Numbered from the stretch's first letter, positions 41,725-50,117 are shown. The stretch: DNA of 52,855 nucleotides from a virus (IMGVR_UViG_3300044995_000307:1-52855); one strand, 5' to 3'. Notes: generated from the letters alone by a model not told the origin. Made by a program: numbers and translations.

Positions 41725-43173
41725 TTAATTATCAAATATAACTTTTGAATCTACAAATTCAGAAGTACCTAATCCGAAAAGATAAACGTTATTATATTTT
41801 TCCATTACTGGCTTAACAAATTGATCTAACCATCGATAACATTTTTGTGATACAAAATCAGTAACCCCTTCCATGTCTGGATCAATCCAATTCATAAAAT
41901 TCATATGAATGTATATTTTATGAATAGTTTGGTTATACTTTATTGCTTCATCAAGATTTATACTAGAGTATGTTGCAACCCTTCTAGGTAATTTAGTAAG
42001 ACTAGTTAATATTGCAGATTCTTTAATAATTATTCCATTTTCTTCTTGTAAGGCTTCCCAAGTAATTTCTTTAGAATCTGGGAAAAAATCTCCGCTGTAT
42101 GAGTCAACTTTATTATAAGGTATTGATGGATATCTGTCTATTAATGGTTTAGTAAGATGTATGTTAGGCCTGCTAGTTACATAGATAAACTTATCTCTAA
42201 TTATTATTTCAAAATAATCGGGCGGATATTCATTAGCAATAGGTTTTATTAATTGTGCTATTTTTTCACTAATAGAGTCAGAATCTTCTGGTAGATTTTC
42301 TCCAAAATGATTCTTATATAACTCTTCAATAGAATAAGAATTTATTGACTCTGATTTGCTAATTAATTTATAAGAAGCTATTCTAATAGGATAAGTTCTA
42401 TCATTAAGGAATACGTTACCAACAACAGATGGTGGTAAAAATCCATCATTTAAAGCAGAACTAACTGTAACATTTCTGCTAGTGGTATAAGGAGCAAATC
42501 TCCAATAATTATTACTTAATGGAAATCCTTGCCCAATAGAGTATAAACCACTTTTACCTTTACTTAATAAGTCTAAAATTTCCTCTTCTACTACACATAC
42601 CATATCCGATATTTCTTTAATATCTTTAGCAGTAACTAAAGTTTTATTTCTAACAGCTTTTTTAGCAAGAACAGCACCACTACCAGAAGCAGTAGTACCA
42701 GTTTTTATAGTTCCATCTCTAAGATCTTCTTCGCTATAATAATTACCATCTAGATCACATAAACCTTTTTCAAAATCTATATCAATTTTTTGAATAACAG
42801 CTGCTCTACTAGAAATTCTTACTTTTGATCTTGGAATACCACAAAATTCTATTTCTTTAAATAAAGATTCTAGTTCAAAACTTGCTCCAGAAGTAATGAA
42901 TATTTTTTCAAGTTTGTCATGGTACAATGAACCGCTAGGTAAAGCTTTAAAAACTATTTCTACTTTTTCTCCATTAGAATTTGTGTCTGTTACCGTATGA
43001 GAAGCATTTGCAGAATTACTAGTCAAAATAAATGAATAATCAGTATTTTTAACTAAAAAAGCTTCTAAAGAGCCTTTACCAGAGCTACCTTGTGCAGCAT
43101 CTAAAAGAAAATTTATTTTACCAGGAATTATGGTATTATTAAGTTTGTTTGAGTAATTAAATTTGTTTTTCAT
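41725..43173 (-). CDS. purZ: PurZ-like synthetase (adenylosuccinate synthetase family)
   Basis: The 482-residue enzyme is of the PurA fold: P-loop AAQGSSGKGS (26-35), switch NASHTV with His59 (E. coli His41), GTTASGSG (159-166), GQG (214-216), YTTSRNVT (219-226). Two diagnostic changes: Ser30 replaces the catalytic Asp13 of E. coli PurA (G-D-E-G-K-G becomes G-S-S-G-K-G), and the guanine-specificity motif TKLD reads TKLP (393-396). As I recall, PurZ enzymes of S-2L and phiVC8 also lack that Asp and use ATP/dATP instead of GTP, joining Asp to dGMP to give N6-succino-2-amino-dAMP. Assignment to PurZ over PurA is therefore well supported but inferred. A TGAAAC element lies ~105 bases upstream; a hairpin follows. 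Confidence 0.78.
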   Translation of the reverse strand: MKNKFNYSNKLNNTIIPGKINFLLDAAQGSSGKGSLEAFLVKNTDYSFILTSNSANASHTVTDTNSNGEKVEIVFKALPSGSLYHDKLEKIFITSGASFELESLFKEIEFCGIPRSKVRISSRAAVIQKIDIDFEKGLCDLDGNYYSEEDLRDGTIKTGTTASGSGAVLAKKAVRNKTLVTAKDIKEISDMVCVVEEEILDLLSKGKSGLYSIGQGFPLSNNYWRFAPYTTSRNVTVSSALNDGFLPPSVVGNVFLNDRTYPIRIASYKLISKSESINSYSIEELYKNHFGENLPEDSDSISEKIAQLIKPIANEYPPDYFEIIIRDKFIYVTSRPNIHLTKPLIDRYPSIPYNKVDSYSGDFFPDSKEITWEALQEENGIIIKESAILTSLTKLPRRVATYSSINLDEAIKYNQTIHKIYIHMNFMNWIDPDMEGVTDFVSQKCYRWLDQFVKPVMEKYNNVYLFGLGTSEFVDSKVIFDN

Positions 43174-43276
43174 ATTAATTCGTATTATATTAATTAGTAA
43201 AATTTATTTGCCTTAATAAATTTGCTAGTTATAAACTTATTTTATTAAAACTGTAATAATAGAAAATATAATTTTT

Positions 43277-43282
43277 GTTTCA
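43277..43282 (-). promoter_or_regulatory. TGAAAC motif upstream of PurZ-like gene
   Basis: Minus-strand TGAAAC about 105 bases before the ATG, followed by the 12-mer CTATTATTACAG that is also found after the TGAAAC element of the polymerase-like gene (11215). The rest of the 150-base interval 43174-43323 is A/T rich with no frame of note. Confidence 0.33.
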
Positions 43283-43323
43283 GTATGTCTATAACAAAGA
43301 TAAAAAAACATAAAATAAAAATA

Positions 43324-43746
43324 TTATTTTGAAAAAATATATTTAAAGGAAATATTAAAAGTACAATTATAAACTATTCCAATAATTAATAAAGACAGTA
43401 ATACTGCTAATACATTGGTATTAACAATAAAAAAACCACACATTATTAAAGAAATTATTTTGATACTTTTAAAAAAATGCCAAGCGTCACAAAATTGAAC
43501 AGGAATATTTATGCCAATTTTAAAAAAAGATATTTTCTTTCTAGAGCCATCTTCATTATACTTATTTTTCCAACCAACATTATAATGATCTGCAAAAAAA
43601 TATAATATGAAATGATGTAATCTGGTTGTTGGCTTTTCTATATTAAATATAGATTTATTCCAATGGAAACATATTTTATCCATTATAGCACTTGAAAAAC
43701 CAGACAATAATGAAAAAAATATCATTAAAAGTATTTTGATTAACAT
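43324..43746 (-). CDS. Membrane protein, 140 aa
   Basis: Hydrophobic N-terminal helix (IKILLMIFFSLLSGFSSAI), a central soluble loop with many aromatic and His residues (RLHHFILYFFADHY, FCDAWHFFK), and two hydrophobic C-terminal helices (IISLIMCGFFIVN, VLAVLLSLLIIGIVY). Probably three membrane passes. Its ATG overlaps the stop of the preceding membrane gene (TAATG). I recall similar unnamed proteins in other phages but no function. Confidence 0.6.
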   Translation of the reverse strand: MLIKILLMIFFSLLSGFSSAIMDKICFHWNKSIFNIEKPTTRLHHFILYFFADHYNVGWKNKYNEDGSRKKISFFKIGINIPVQFCDAWHFFKSIKIISLIMCGFFIVNTNVLAVLLSLLIIGIVYNCTFNISFKYIFSK

Positions 43747-44084
43747 TATAAAATGTTTTTGTATTCTTTGTAAAGAAGAACTATTATACTAATGTATGTG
43801 CTTAATATTAGATACATTATAATTGACCCAACAGACATTAGTGATAATACAGCAATTCCTATTATTATTAATGGTATTGAATAATATCTTAAAGCAAATA
43901 CATGTAATACAAAAACTATAAAGAAGAATAACCCAAATATTAGATATCCTTCTGAATCTAATTTTTCAGTGTCTTGATTAAAAAATGTACTTATAGATAA
44001 GAAAGTAAAAATAGCAAAGACAATTTTTACTTCTAATTTAGAAGTAAAAATTAAATATTTAATAAAATTAATAATATCCTTCAT
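43746..44084 (-). CDS. Membrane protein, 112 aa
   Basis: Three or four hydrophobic helices (VKIVFAIFTFLSISTF, YLIFGLFFFIVFVLHVFAL, LIIIGIAVLSLMSVGSIIMYLI, IVLLYKEYK end). Unknown function; placed between an adhesin-like gene (17-base overlap) and another membrane protein, which is a position where holins occur, but nothing in the sequence proves it. Confidence 0.58.
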   Translation of the reverse strand: MKDIINFIKYLIFTSKLEVKIVFAIFTFLSISTFFNQDTEKLDSEGYLIFGLFFFIVFVLHVFALRYYSIPLIIIGIAVLSLMSVGSIIMYLILSTYISIIVLLYKEYKNIL

Positions 44085-45138
44085 AACTAATCAAAATGTT
44101 CTTTTCATTTATTTTAGCAAATTGTAATAGTTTCTTATACTTTAAAGAATAAAATATTTTATTAAAATTATTTAACGGTAAACTACATTCACTATCTAAG
44201 ATTATTTCGCTATTGTTATCTAACAAAAAAATTTTAACATAATCTTTAGTAGCTATAAATATTTTGTTTAAATCTTTTACATAAGAAATATTTGTTATAT
44301 CTACTCCACTAAAAATAGGCTTTATAGGATATATTTCTCCAGTAGTATGAACTCTTGCAAGATTTATTTGATCATTATTTAATACAAAAAACATTTTATC
44401 AATATATGGAGTTATTCCTTTAAATGAAGTCCTGTTCTCTATTATAGAAAAAGACTTTGCTTTAATATTGCAATTATATAATTTTTTTGTTCTAGTATTA
44501 ACAAAGAACAAATTATCATTAAAAATATTAACTAAATCAATGTCTAAATCTTTATAAGAATATATCTTACTATAATTCTTTGAAAATATATCAAATCCTT
44601 TATCATTGACTATTACTAAATAATTTTCGTTAGATAAAATGCCTTTATAAAAGCTATCAAACGCTATATGTTTCTTAATTAATCTTACATTAGTTTTATT
44701 ATTACTGATTGTTACCTTTAATAATCGATGAATACTTGATGAGATTTCACTAACAAGTATGTAAACGTTATCTTTAAAATATAAAAAATCTTTGATATGA
44801 TAATATGAGTTGAGCTGTTGCTTATTAACTATTTCAAATGAATCTACAGAAACTGTGTATAATATATTATTATTGTCAATAATTAACAAAAAATCTTTAT
44901 AAAAGTATAGATGATTAATGATTAATTCATTTAAAATAAATCTAAAATTGTAAGTATGACTAGTACAAATATTTCTTTTTTCTACACTGGATGGATCTTC
45001 TATTTCTTTTAAAAAATTTTCTTTATCAACGCTGCTAATTAACTTATATAAAGAATTATTATATAAAAATAAATCAAACTTTTTTGAAGGAATTTCCCCT
45101 TTATCAAAATTAAAGAAAACTTTGTCTATTTTAGCCAT
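44068..45138 (-). CDS. Putative tail appendage protein, beta-propeller-like
   Basis: The 356-residue protein consists of repeated strand pairs of about 40 residues (LYFYKDFLLIIDNNN, FLYFKDNVYILVSE, YLVIVNDKGFDIFS, NLFFVNTRTKKLY, KMFFVLNNDQINLA, KIFIATKDYVKIF), which suggests a six- or seven-bladed beta-propeller. No signal peptide; MAKIDKVFF start resembles other tail proteins here. Probably part of the tail fibre cluster. Confidence 0.55.
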   Translation of the reverse strand: MAKIDKVFFNFDKGEIPSKKFDLFLYNNSLYKLISSVDKENFLKEIEDPSSVEKRNICTSHTYNFRFILNELIINHLYFYKDFLLIIDNNNILYTVSVDSFEIVNKQQLNSYYHIKDFLYFKDNVYILVSEISSSIHRLLKVTISNNKTNVRLIKKHIAFDSFYKGILSNENYLVIVNDKGFDIFSKNYSKIYSYKDLDIDLVNIFNDNLFFVNTRTKKLYNCNIKAKSFSIIENRTSFKGITPYIDKMFFVLNNDQINLARVHTTGEIYPIKPIFSGVDITNISYVKDLNKIFIATKDYVKIFLLDNNSEIILDSECSLPLNNFNKIFYSLKYKKLLQFAKINEKNILISYEGYY

Positions 45139-45355
45139 TAATTAATGAGTTAATCTTTGATAACTGTGATTGTGTTAAAGCATTTTTAAACCAATCTTTA
45201 CTCATCATTATTTTCAAATGATCAATATTTCTTTCAATAATTTCTGCTTTTTCTTCATCATTATTGCTTGAAGATAATAATGATTCTATTAAATTAACAG
45301 AATCGAATGCTGCACTAATTGATTTTTCTATTTGTTCTTGAGTAAAATTTTCCAT
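45131..45355 (-). CDS. Small acidic helical protein, 74 aa
   Basis: Helical protein (TQEQIEKSISAAFDSVNLIESLL, NNDEEKAEIIERNIDHLKIM). It lies within the tail fibre block, overlapping the propeller-like gene by 8 bases. It may be a tail chaperone or connector; unknown. Confidence 0.58.
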   Translation of the reverse strand: MENFTQEQIEKSISAAFDSVNLIESLLSSSNNDEEKAEIIERNIDHLKIMMSKDWFKNALTQSQLSKINSLING

Positions 45356-45356
45356 G

Positions 45357-45542
45357 TTACAATTTTATTATAACTTGATTATTTATTATTTCAACTTCTA
45401 AAGCAAAAATAGCTTCATAATCTAATTCACCTTCTTCTGTACGAGGTAAAATATTTTCATCTATATCAAAAACCTCATTTTTACCATTATTTTTTAAATC
45501 ACCTATTGCTACTATTTTATTATTGATTATTTGTACTTTCAT
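45357..45542 (-). CDS. Small protein, 61 aa, tail block
   Basis: Short acidic protein with MKVQIINNKIVAIGDLKNNG start and a final strand VEIINNQVIIKL; resembles short phage tail-fibre accessory proteins in which VQI-NG-V strands recur. One base from the next gene. Unknown. Confidence 0.5.
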   Translation of the reverse strand: MKVQIINNKIVAIGDLKNNGKNEVFDIDENILPRTEEGELDYEAIFALEVEIINNQVIIKL

Positions 45543-45557
45543 AATATTTTAATTTTT

Positions 45558-46790
45558 TTATCTAAAATCATATCTTAAAATATGTCTAACAGTTGCAACA
45601 CCAGCAGGACCAATATAATAATAATACTCAAGTTGTTTATTAAAATATCTTAATTGTGAAAACATTGGTATGTTAATCACAACAGACTCACCTGTCATAA
45701 CATTAATAAAATAAGCTAAACCTAATGGATTATTAGTAGCTGCAAATAAAGCCCAATCTGGATTACTTGCATCGTATAAAACTTGATAAGCATTATTTGG
45801 AGCAGTTATTGAATTTCCTAATGTCAATGAAATTGTAGGTTCACCTGTTGATGGATTTATTTCAAGAATTCTTAAACCACCAACACCAACATTACTTTGT
45901 GAAAAAAATACATAAGTTTTACCATTGCTTGCGTAAATAGGTTGTATATAATGTGTCATATTTCCAAAATATGGCATATTATATGTACCAATCAGTGCAT
46001 ATGTATTAATATTATATACTCTAAAAGTATTAGCACCATTTGTGCTTGTACATATAAATCCATTTACTTCATCAAACCACCAAACCATATATGTAAATCC
46101 AGATCCTGTAGTTTGGTCTATCAATAATGTTGTTGTAAGTGTAGTAGAATCTATTTCATATAATCTAAAAAGAGAAACTGTTGATTGAAATGTTACATAG
46201 TATAAACGATTATTTCTAACTATATAATTCCCTCCAGATATAGTACCACTATAGGTACTTGTAAATGTTCCAATAATAGTATTAGTAACAGCATTCATTC
46301 TTGTTATAGTCAAAGTGCCAGCTACGCTAGTAATAGCCCAATATTCGTTGTTTATATAAACTACTCTTATAACATCGTGGCTACAATTTATATTTGTTAT
46401 ATTTGTGTATATTTCATTATGATTTGGCCTTGTAAATATTATTACGTTATCAGTGTTGGGTCCACCTGCTATTACATACTTATCATTTATTTCATCATAT
46501 AACCAATTTTGTATACCTAATAAACCATTACCATTATTTGTATTACCAGGATTAACGGTCATGTATTTTAATGAGAAGGTATTAAATGGATTTATTTTAT
46601 CCACTTTCTCAGGATTAGTAAATGGTGTTTCGCCAGCATTTAATGTAAATCCATTTCTAACTATGTAAGTTCTCCAATCGTTAGTTGCTGCTTGCCATGC
46701 AAATTTCTGTCCTTCTGTAAACACAGAAGTGTTTGTCCAAGTAAACAATTTTTCATTATCTTTTACTTTTTTAGCAAATCCTTGCGACAT
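45558..46790 (-). CDS. Tail appendage protein with repeated beta strands, 410 aa
   Basis: After a conserved N-terminal segment (MSQGFAKKVKDNEKLFTW) that resembles the start of the 118-residue protein at 49437 (MSQGFNRITN), the protein has about seven blades of the type NGKTYVFFSQSN, NDKYVIAGGPN, NNEYWAITSVAG, a beta-propeller-like layout. Probably a receptor-binding or fibre-associated protein. Confidence 0.58.
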   Translation of the reverse strand: MSQGFAKKVKDNEKLFTWTNTSVFTEGQKFAWQAATNDWRTYIVRNGFTLNAGETPFTNPEKVDKINPFNTFSLKYMTVNPGNTNNGNGLLGIQNWLYDEINDKYVIAGGPNTDNVIIFTRPNHNEIYTNITNINCSHDVIRVVYINNEYWAITSVAGTLTITRMNAVTNTIIGTFTSTYSGTISGGNYIVRNNRLYYVTFQSTVSLFRLYEIDSTTLTTTLLIDQTTGSGFTYMVWWFDEVNGFICTSTNGANTFRVYNINTYALIGTYNMPYFGNMTHYIQPIYASNGKTYVFFSQSNVGVGGLRILEINPSTGEPTISLTLGNSITAPNNAYQVLYDASNPDWALFAATNNPLGLAYFINVMTGESVVINIPMFSQLRYFNKQLEYYYYIGPAGVATVRHILRYDFR

Positions 46791-46792
46791 AT

Positions 46793-47662
46793 CTAATTAA
46801 ATATTATAAAATTACTAGAGTTTGAATAAAACAAAACTTTATTTTTGGTAACACTTTTTGTAAATTCTCCTTTATCTATTTGAATAGTATATGTGTTTAT
46901 GACACCATATATTAAATCAGCATTGTTTCCATTAATAATAAAATCATTCTTGTCTACTAGCAATTTGTAGTTTATTAGCAACAAAGTATCTTTACCTATT
47001 TTATTATATGATCCTTTTTGTATGTCAATTATATAATTTTTTAATAAATCTAAATTGATTCCTGATAAATTATATTGTCCATTTTCTTTTTGTATAAAGT
47101 AACTTTTTAATAAAGAAAGATTATTACCAATTTTGTCATAATTACCAGATATTATGCTAATGGTGAAATTTTTTAATAAATCAGCTTGATTACCTGTGTA
47201 AATTAGTGTAGTACTCTCTTGTGCTAAATAATAATTTTTTAACAAATTCACTTGGTTACCATTTATTAAAAAAGAAGAATTTTCGCTACTAATATAAAAT
47301 TTTTTTAATATATTTGTATTTTTACCAGTGTATTGATAATCACCTTTATCAATAGATATCAATCTGTTGTAAGCATAATTAACATCTTTGCCAGTGTATT
47401 GATAATCATCTTTTTCTGCTATTATTTTACTAACCTTTAACAATTCGTTATCAATACCAACGACTGAATAAGATGTATTATTTAAAGAAATTTTATTAAC
47501 CTTTCTTAAAGAGATGTTGTTACCATTTACTAAATATGTTCCCTTTTCAGCATCTATTGTAATACCAGAAGGGGGTATTTTGTCAGACTGACTTCTTAAC
47601 TTGAGATCTTTATCACTAGGTAGTAATTTACTAGAAAAACTCCTTAAATATAAGTCTGACAT
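46793..47662 (-). CDS. Tail protein with ten ~22-residue G-x-Y repeats
   Basis: The 289-residue protein is almost wholly built from about ten repeats of the form xxxGxYxxxGNxxxLLKNxxI (for example GNYDKIGNNLSLLKSYFI, GQYNLSGINLDLLKNYII), giving a regular beta-stack. The same class of repeat (G-Y/F-x-x-T/I-G-x-x-A-x-L) occurs in structural proteins of other phages, so a fibre or tail decoration role is likely. One base from the next gene. Confidence 0.65.
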   Translation of the reverse strand: MSDLYLRSFSSKLLPSDKDLKLRSQSDKIPPSGITIDAEKGTYLVNGNNISLRKVNKISLNNTSYSVVGIDNELLKVSKIIAEKDDYQYTGKDVNYAYNRLISIDKGDYQYTGKNTNILKKFYISSENSSFLINGNQVNLLKNYYLAQESTTLIYTGNQADLLKNFTISIISGNYDKIGNNLSLLKSYFIQKENGQYNLSGINLDLLKNYIIDIQKGSYNKIGKDTLLLINYKLLVDKNDFIINGNNADLIYGVINTYTIQIDKGEFTKSVTKNKVLFYSNSSNFIIFN

Positions 47663-47663
47663 A

Positions 47664-48458
47664 TTATATTGCTGTTGGAGTAATATTAAAATCAGTTACA
47701 TCAAAAACATTGGGGCTTCCTACTTTTCTAGCAGTAATAACATAATTGCTATCATTATCATATCTAAAGAATTCATAAACGCCAGTAGTAGGATTACTAA
47801 CAGTAGATCCAATATAAAACATCTTTCCATCAACAAATTTATGTAAATAAACATCACAGCTACCCAATATAGAACCAGAATTATCTCTAGTGACCCCCGA
47901 TATTTTATGTGTTGGTTGATAATATTCATCCCAAACACACTGCACCCAGTAAGCATTTTGTAAATATTGATTTGCACTTGCTGTTGGTAAAAAAGAAGTA
48001 ACCAAAATTGCTTCTCCAGGTCTTAATACAAAGTCTGTATCTTCTACTAATTTTGGAAGCAAATTATTGTCCCAAGAAACTTGTTGCTCTGCTGCACCTC
48101 TTAATCTATTTGTATATTGCTGATAAATTTGTGAAGTAAAATTGGTATTTATATAACTATTATTACCATCTTCTACTGATGCTAATATTTTAACACCTTG
48201 ATTTGATGACTCAATAGTGTGAAATGCGTTCTTATTTAATTCACAGCCACCAGAAATATCTTTTGCTGATAATCTACAAGTTCTAACCAAAGGATTTATA
48301 CTGGTAGATACAACTATAGAATCGTCTTGCACTAATAACCTTCTTACATATATTGCTACAGTAGAACTATATTGATTAACTATTGCAAACAAATTCTGTA
48401 TTGTAGAACTATTTCCAGGTTGTATATTGGTTACAGAAGTTCCTGTGAATAATCTCAT
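47664..48458 (-). CDS. Tail appendage protein with C-terminal Ig/Cna-like domain, 264 aa
   Basis: The first ~180 residues are paralogous to the 183-residue protein at 48467 (shared RRLLVQDD/RKLVCQLD, LLPKLVEDTDFVLRPGEAILV, WVQCVWDE). A C-terminal ~80-residue part (HKISGVTRDNSGSILGSCDVYL, TGVYEFFRYDNDSNYVI) is a carboxypeptidase-regulatory/Cna-type fold, often an adhesion module. Function in host attachment is likely from context. Confidence 0.65.
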   Translation of the reverse strand: MRLFTGTSVTNIQPGNSSTIQNLFAIVNQYSSTVAIYVRRLLVQDDSIVVSTSINPLVRTCRLSAKDISGGCELNKNAFHTIESSNQGVKILASVEDGNNSYINTNFTSQIYQQYTNRLRGAAEQQVSWDNNLLPKLVEDTDFVLRPGEAILVTSFLPTASANQYLQNAYWVQCVWDEYYQPTHKISGVTRDNSGSILGSCDVYLHKFVDGKMFYIGSTVSNPTTGVYEFFRYDNDSNYVITARKVGSPNVFDVTDFNITPTAI

Positions 48459-48466
48459 ATATAATA

Positions 48467-49018
48467 TTAGATATTATCATCTTCTTCCCATACACATTGT
48501 ACAAACCAATGATTAGTATTTGGGTTAGAAGTACCAGCAGCTGCGACTACCTGTACTAATAAAGACTCATTTGGTCTTAATATAAATGGTGTACTTTCAA
48601 TAAATGTTGGTAATAATGAATTATCCAAAGCTAATACCTGGCCAGCAGCAGTATGTAATCTCATACAATATTGTTGCCAAATAGTATCACCTGCTGTGGC
48701 TGTAATGGCTGTAGCCGATCCGCCATCTGATGCACTAGCTGCTCTAATTACTACTTGTGAAGCAGAAGATTGTGTTGTATTAAATGCTTGTTTACTTAGA
48801 ACAGTACCACCAGTAGGTAAAGAAGACGGGCGTGAAACTTTCACTAATGGCATAACAGCAGTTAAAGCAGCAGTAGCATCTAATTGACATACCAATTTTC
48901 TAATTTTTACCAATCTGTTAGAACCAGATTGATTTTCAATAGAAAATAAATTATGAGTGGTTGCTGCTGCTCCTAATATTCTAAATGATGCTGCTGCTCC
49001 TGTAAATACTACTGCCAT
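48467..49018 (-). CDS. Tail appendage protein, 183 aa (paralog of 264-aa neighbour)
   Basis: Beta-rich, Ala/Ser/Thr-rich protein. Paralog of the first part of the following gene, sharing in order R-K-L-V, PLVKVSRPS, TIWQQYCMRLHTAAGQ, LLPTFIESTPFILRPNESLLV and WFVQCVWEED. The base composition is noticeably less A/T rich than neighbours, as expected for an appendage gene. Likely structural. Confidence 0.65.
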   Translation of the reverse strand: MAVVFTGAAASFRILGAAATTHNLFSIENQSGSNRLVKIRKLVCQLDATAALTAVMPLVKVSRPSSLPTGGTVLSKQAFNTTQSSASQVVIRAASASDGGSATAITATAGDTIWQQYCMRLHTAAGQVLALDNSLLPTFIESTPFILRPNESLLVQVVAAAGTSNPNTNHWFVQCVWEEDDNI

Positions 49019-49023
49019 AATTA

Positions 49024-49434
49024 TTATTGTAATGTAAATAATCCATCAGTTCCATCAAAATCTATTATCAGCTGCTCACCATTTGCTAATGTTATTGAAG
49101 AGCCATAATCAAACCAAGCTATTAAATTTTTGTTCGTAGATGTATCATCATAGATTACTACATATCTAAATAGTCCAACAGAACCACCACTAGCCGTTAA
49201 GGTCAGATCTTGTAGCATTAACTTGTATAGACCACCTGTTTGAGAACTTGATAAAGTTGTTATATTTCTGCTACTTAAATTTGTGTAGCTAATTTGTGTA
49301 ATATCTGCTAATATGGCATTTGAAGAACTTGGTGCAGTATTAGTCAATGCAACCATCAATTGATTAGAACCTAAATTGTGAACACCGTTAGCTATTGCTG
49401 CAACAAAAGCATGAAATTTATTATAAACTGCCAT
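49024..49434 (-). CDS. Phage structural protein, 136 aa
   Basis: Matches from memory a widespread phage structural family: starts AVYNKFHAFVAAIANGVHNLGS, has LMVALTNTAPSS, then GLYKLMLQDLTLTASGG, FRYVVIYDD, LIAWFDYGSSITLANGEQ and ends DGLFTLQ. Often found near tail or capsid decoration genes. Exact virion location unknown. It lies 2 bases before the next gene of the cluster. Confidence 0.72.
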   Translation of the reverse strand: MAVYNKFHAFVAAIANGVHNLGSNQLMVALTNTAPSSSNAILADITQISYTNLSSRNITTLSSSQTGGLYKLMLQDLTLTASGGSVGLFRYVVIYDDTSTNKNLIAWFDYGSSITLANGEQLIIDFDGTDGLFTLQ

Positions 49435-49436
49435 AA

Positions 49437-49793
49437 TTAATTTTCTATTGTTTTACTAATTATGTTATATTTATTATTCAAATAAGCAAAACCTAGAATT
49501 AATGTTTTATTTGCTACAGTACTAGAAGGCAGCAAAGAACCAAAATCCTGATAATCTGAACCCCATGTTATTGACCTTTGAACCCCATCATCTTTTATTA
49601 TTATTATAAATTTTTGAAAATCTGCAACATCTCCTATAGGATTGTTTATTGTTATATTTTGAGACAAATTTTTTATATTAAATGTATCAAAAAGATTAAT
49701 TTGGGGAGTTAAAGAGCTTACATTGTTTAATGTTTGAACTCTTGGTATGTAATTTGTAATACTGTTTGTTATTCTGTTAAATCCTTGTGACAT
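49437..49793 (-). CDS. Tail cluster protein, 118 aa
   Basis: Beta-rich protein whose central part (QNITINNPIGDVADFQKFIIIIKDDG, then RSITWGSDYQDFG) and final strand (LILGFAYLNNKYNII) resemble the C-terminal tip domain of many tail fibres. The N-terminal MSQGF resembles the 410-residue protein at 45558. Overlaps the next start by one base. Confidence 0.62.
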   Translation of the reverse strand: MSQGFNRITNSITNYIPRVQTLNNVSSLTPQINLFDTFNIKNLSQNITINNPIGDVADFQKFIIIIKDDGVQRSITWGSDYQDFGSLLPSSTVANKTLILGFAYLNNKYNIISKTIEN

Positions 49794-50116
49794 TATTGTA
49801 TCTCCTCTCCATAAATGTTAAAAGATAAATTATTGCTATTAGATTCTACTCTTATAATGTCATTTCCAGAAGCAGTTATACCAGCAGTTACAATAAAAGT
49901 ATCATAAGGTGATATCTCTAGTTGAAAATATAAATAGTCATTATTTTGAGTAGGGCCACCACCTACTGTGTGCGATATGTTGAATAAAGCAACTGTGTTA
50001 CCTCTGTTACAAACAAAAATAGAACTAATAACAGTTTGTGTACCGTTTGGCACTACATATAAATCAGTTTCTGTGTTAGCTACTGGTGAAGAAGATCCTA
50101 ATTTTTTTAAACCCAT
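49793..50116 (-). CDS. Tail cluster protein, 107 aa
   Basis: Small beta-sandwich-like protein (NTETDLYVVPNGTQTVISSIFVCNRG, VRVESNSNNLSFNIYGEE). The phrase T-D-L-Y-V-P-x-G-T and ISSIFVCN are typical of small phage tail or neck proteins. Coupled to the neighbours by 1-base overlaps. Confidence 0.62.
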   Translation of the reverse strand: MGLKKLGSSSPVANTETDLYVVPNGTQTVISSIFVCNRGNTVALFNISHTVGGGPTQNNDYLYFQLEISPYDTFIVTAGITASGNDIIRVESNSNNLSFNIYGEEIQ

Positions 50117-50117
50117 G

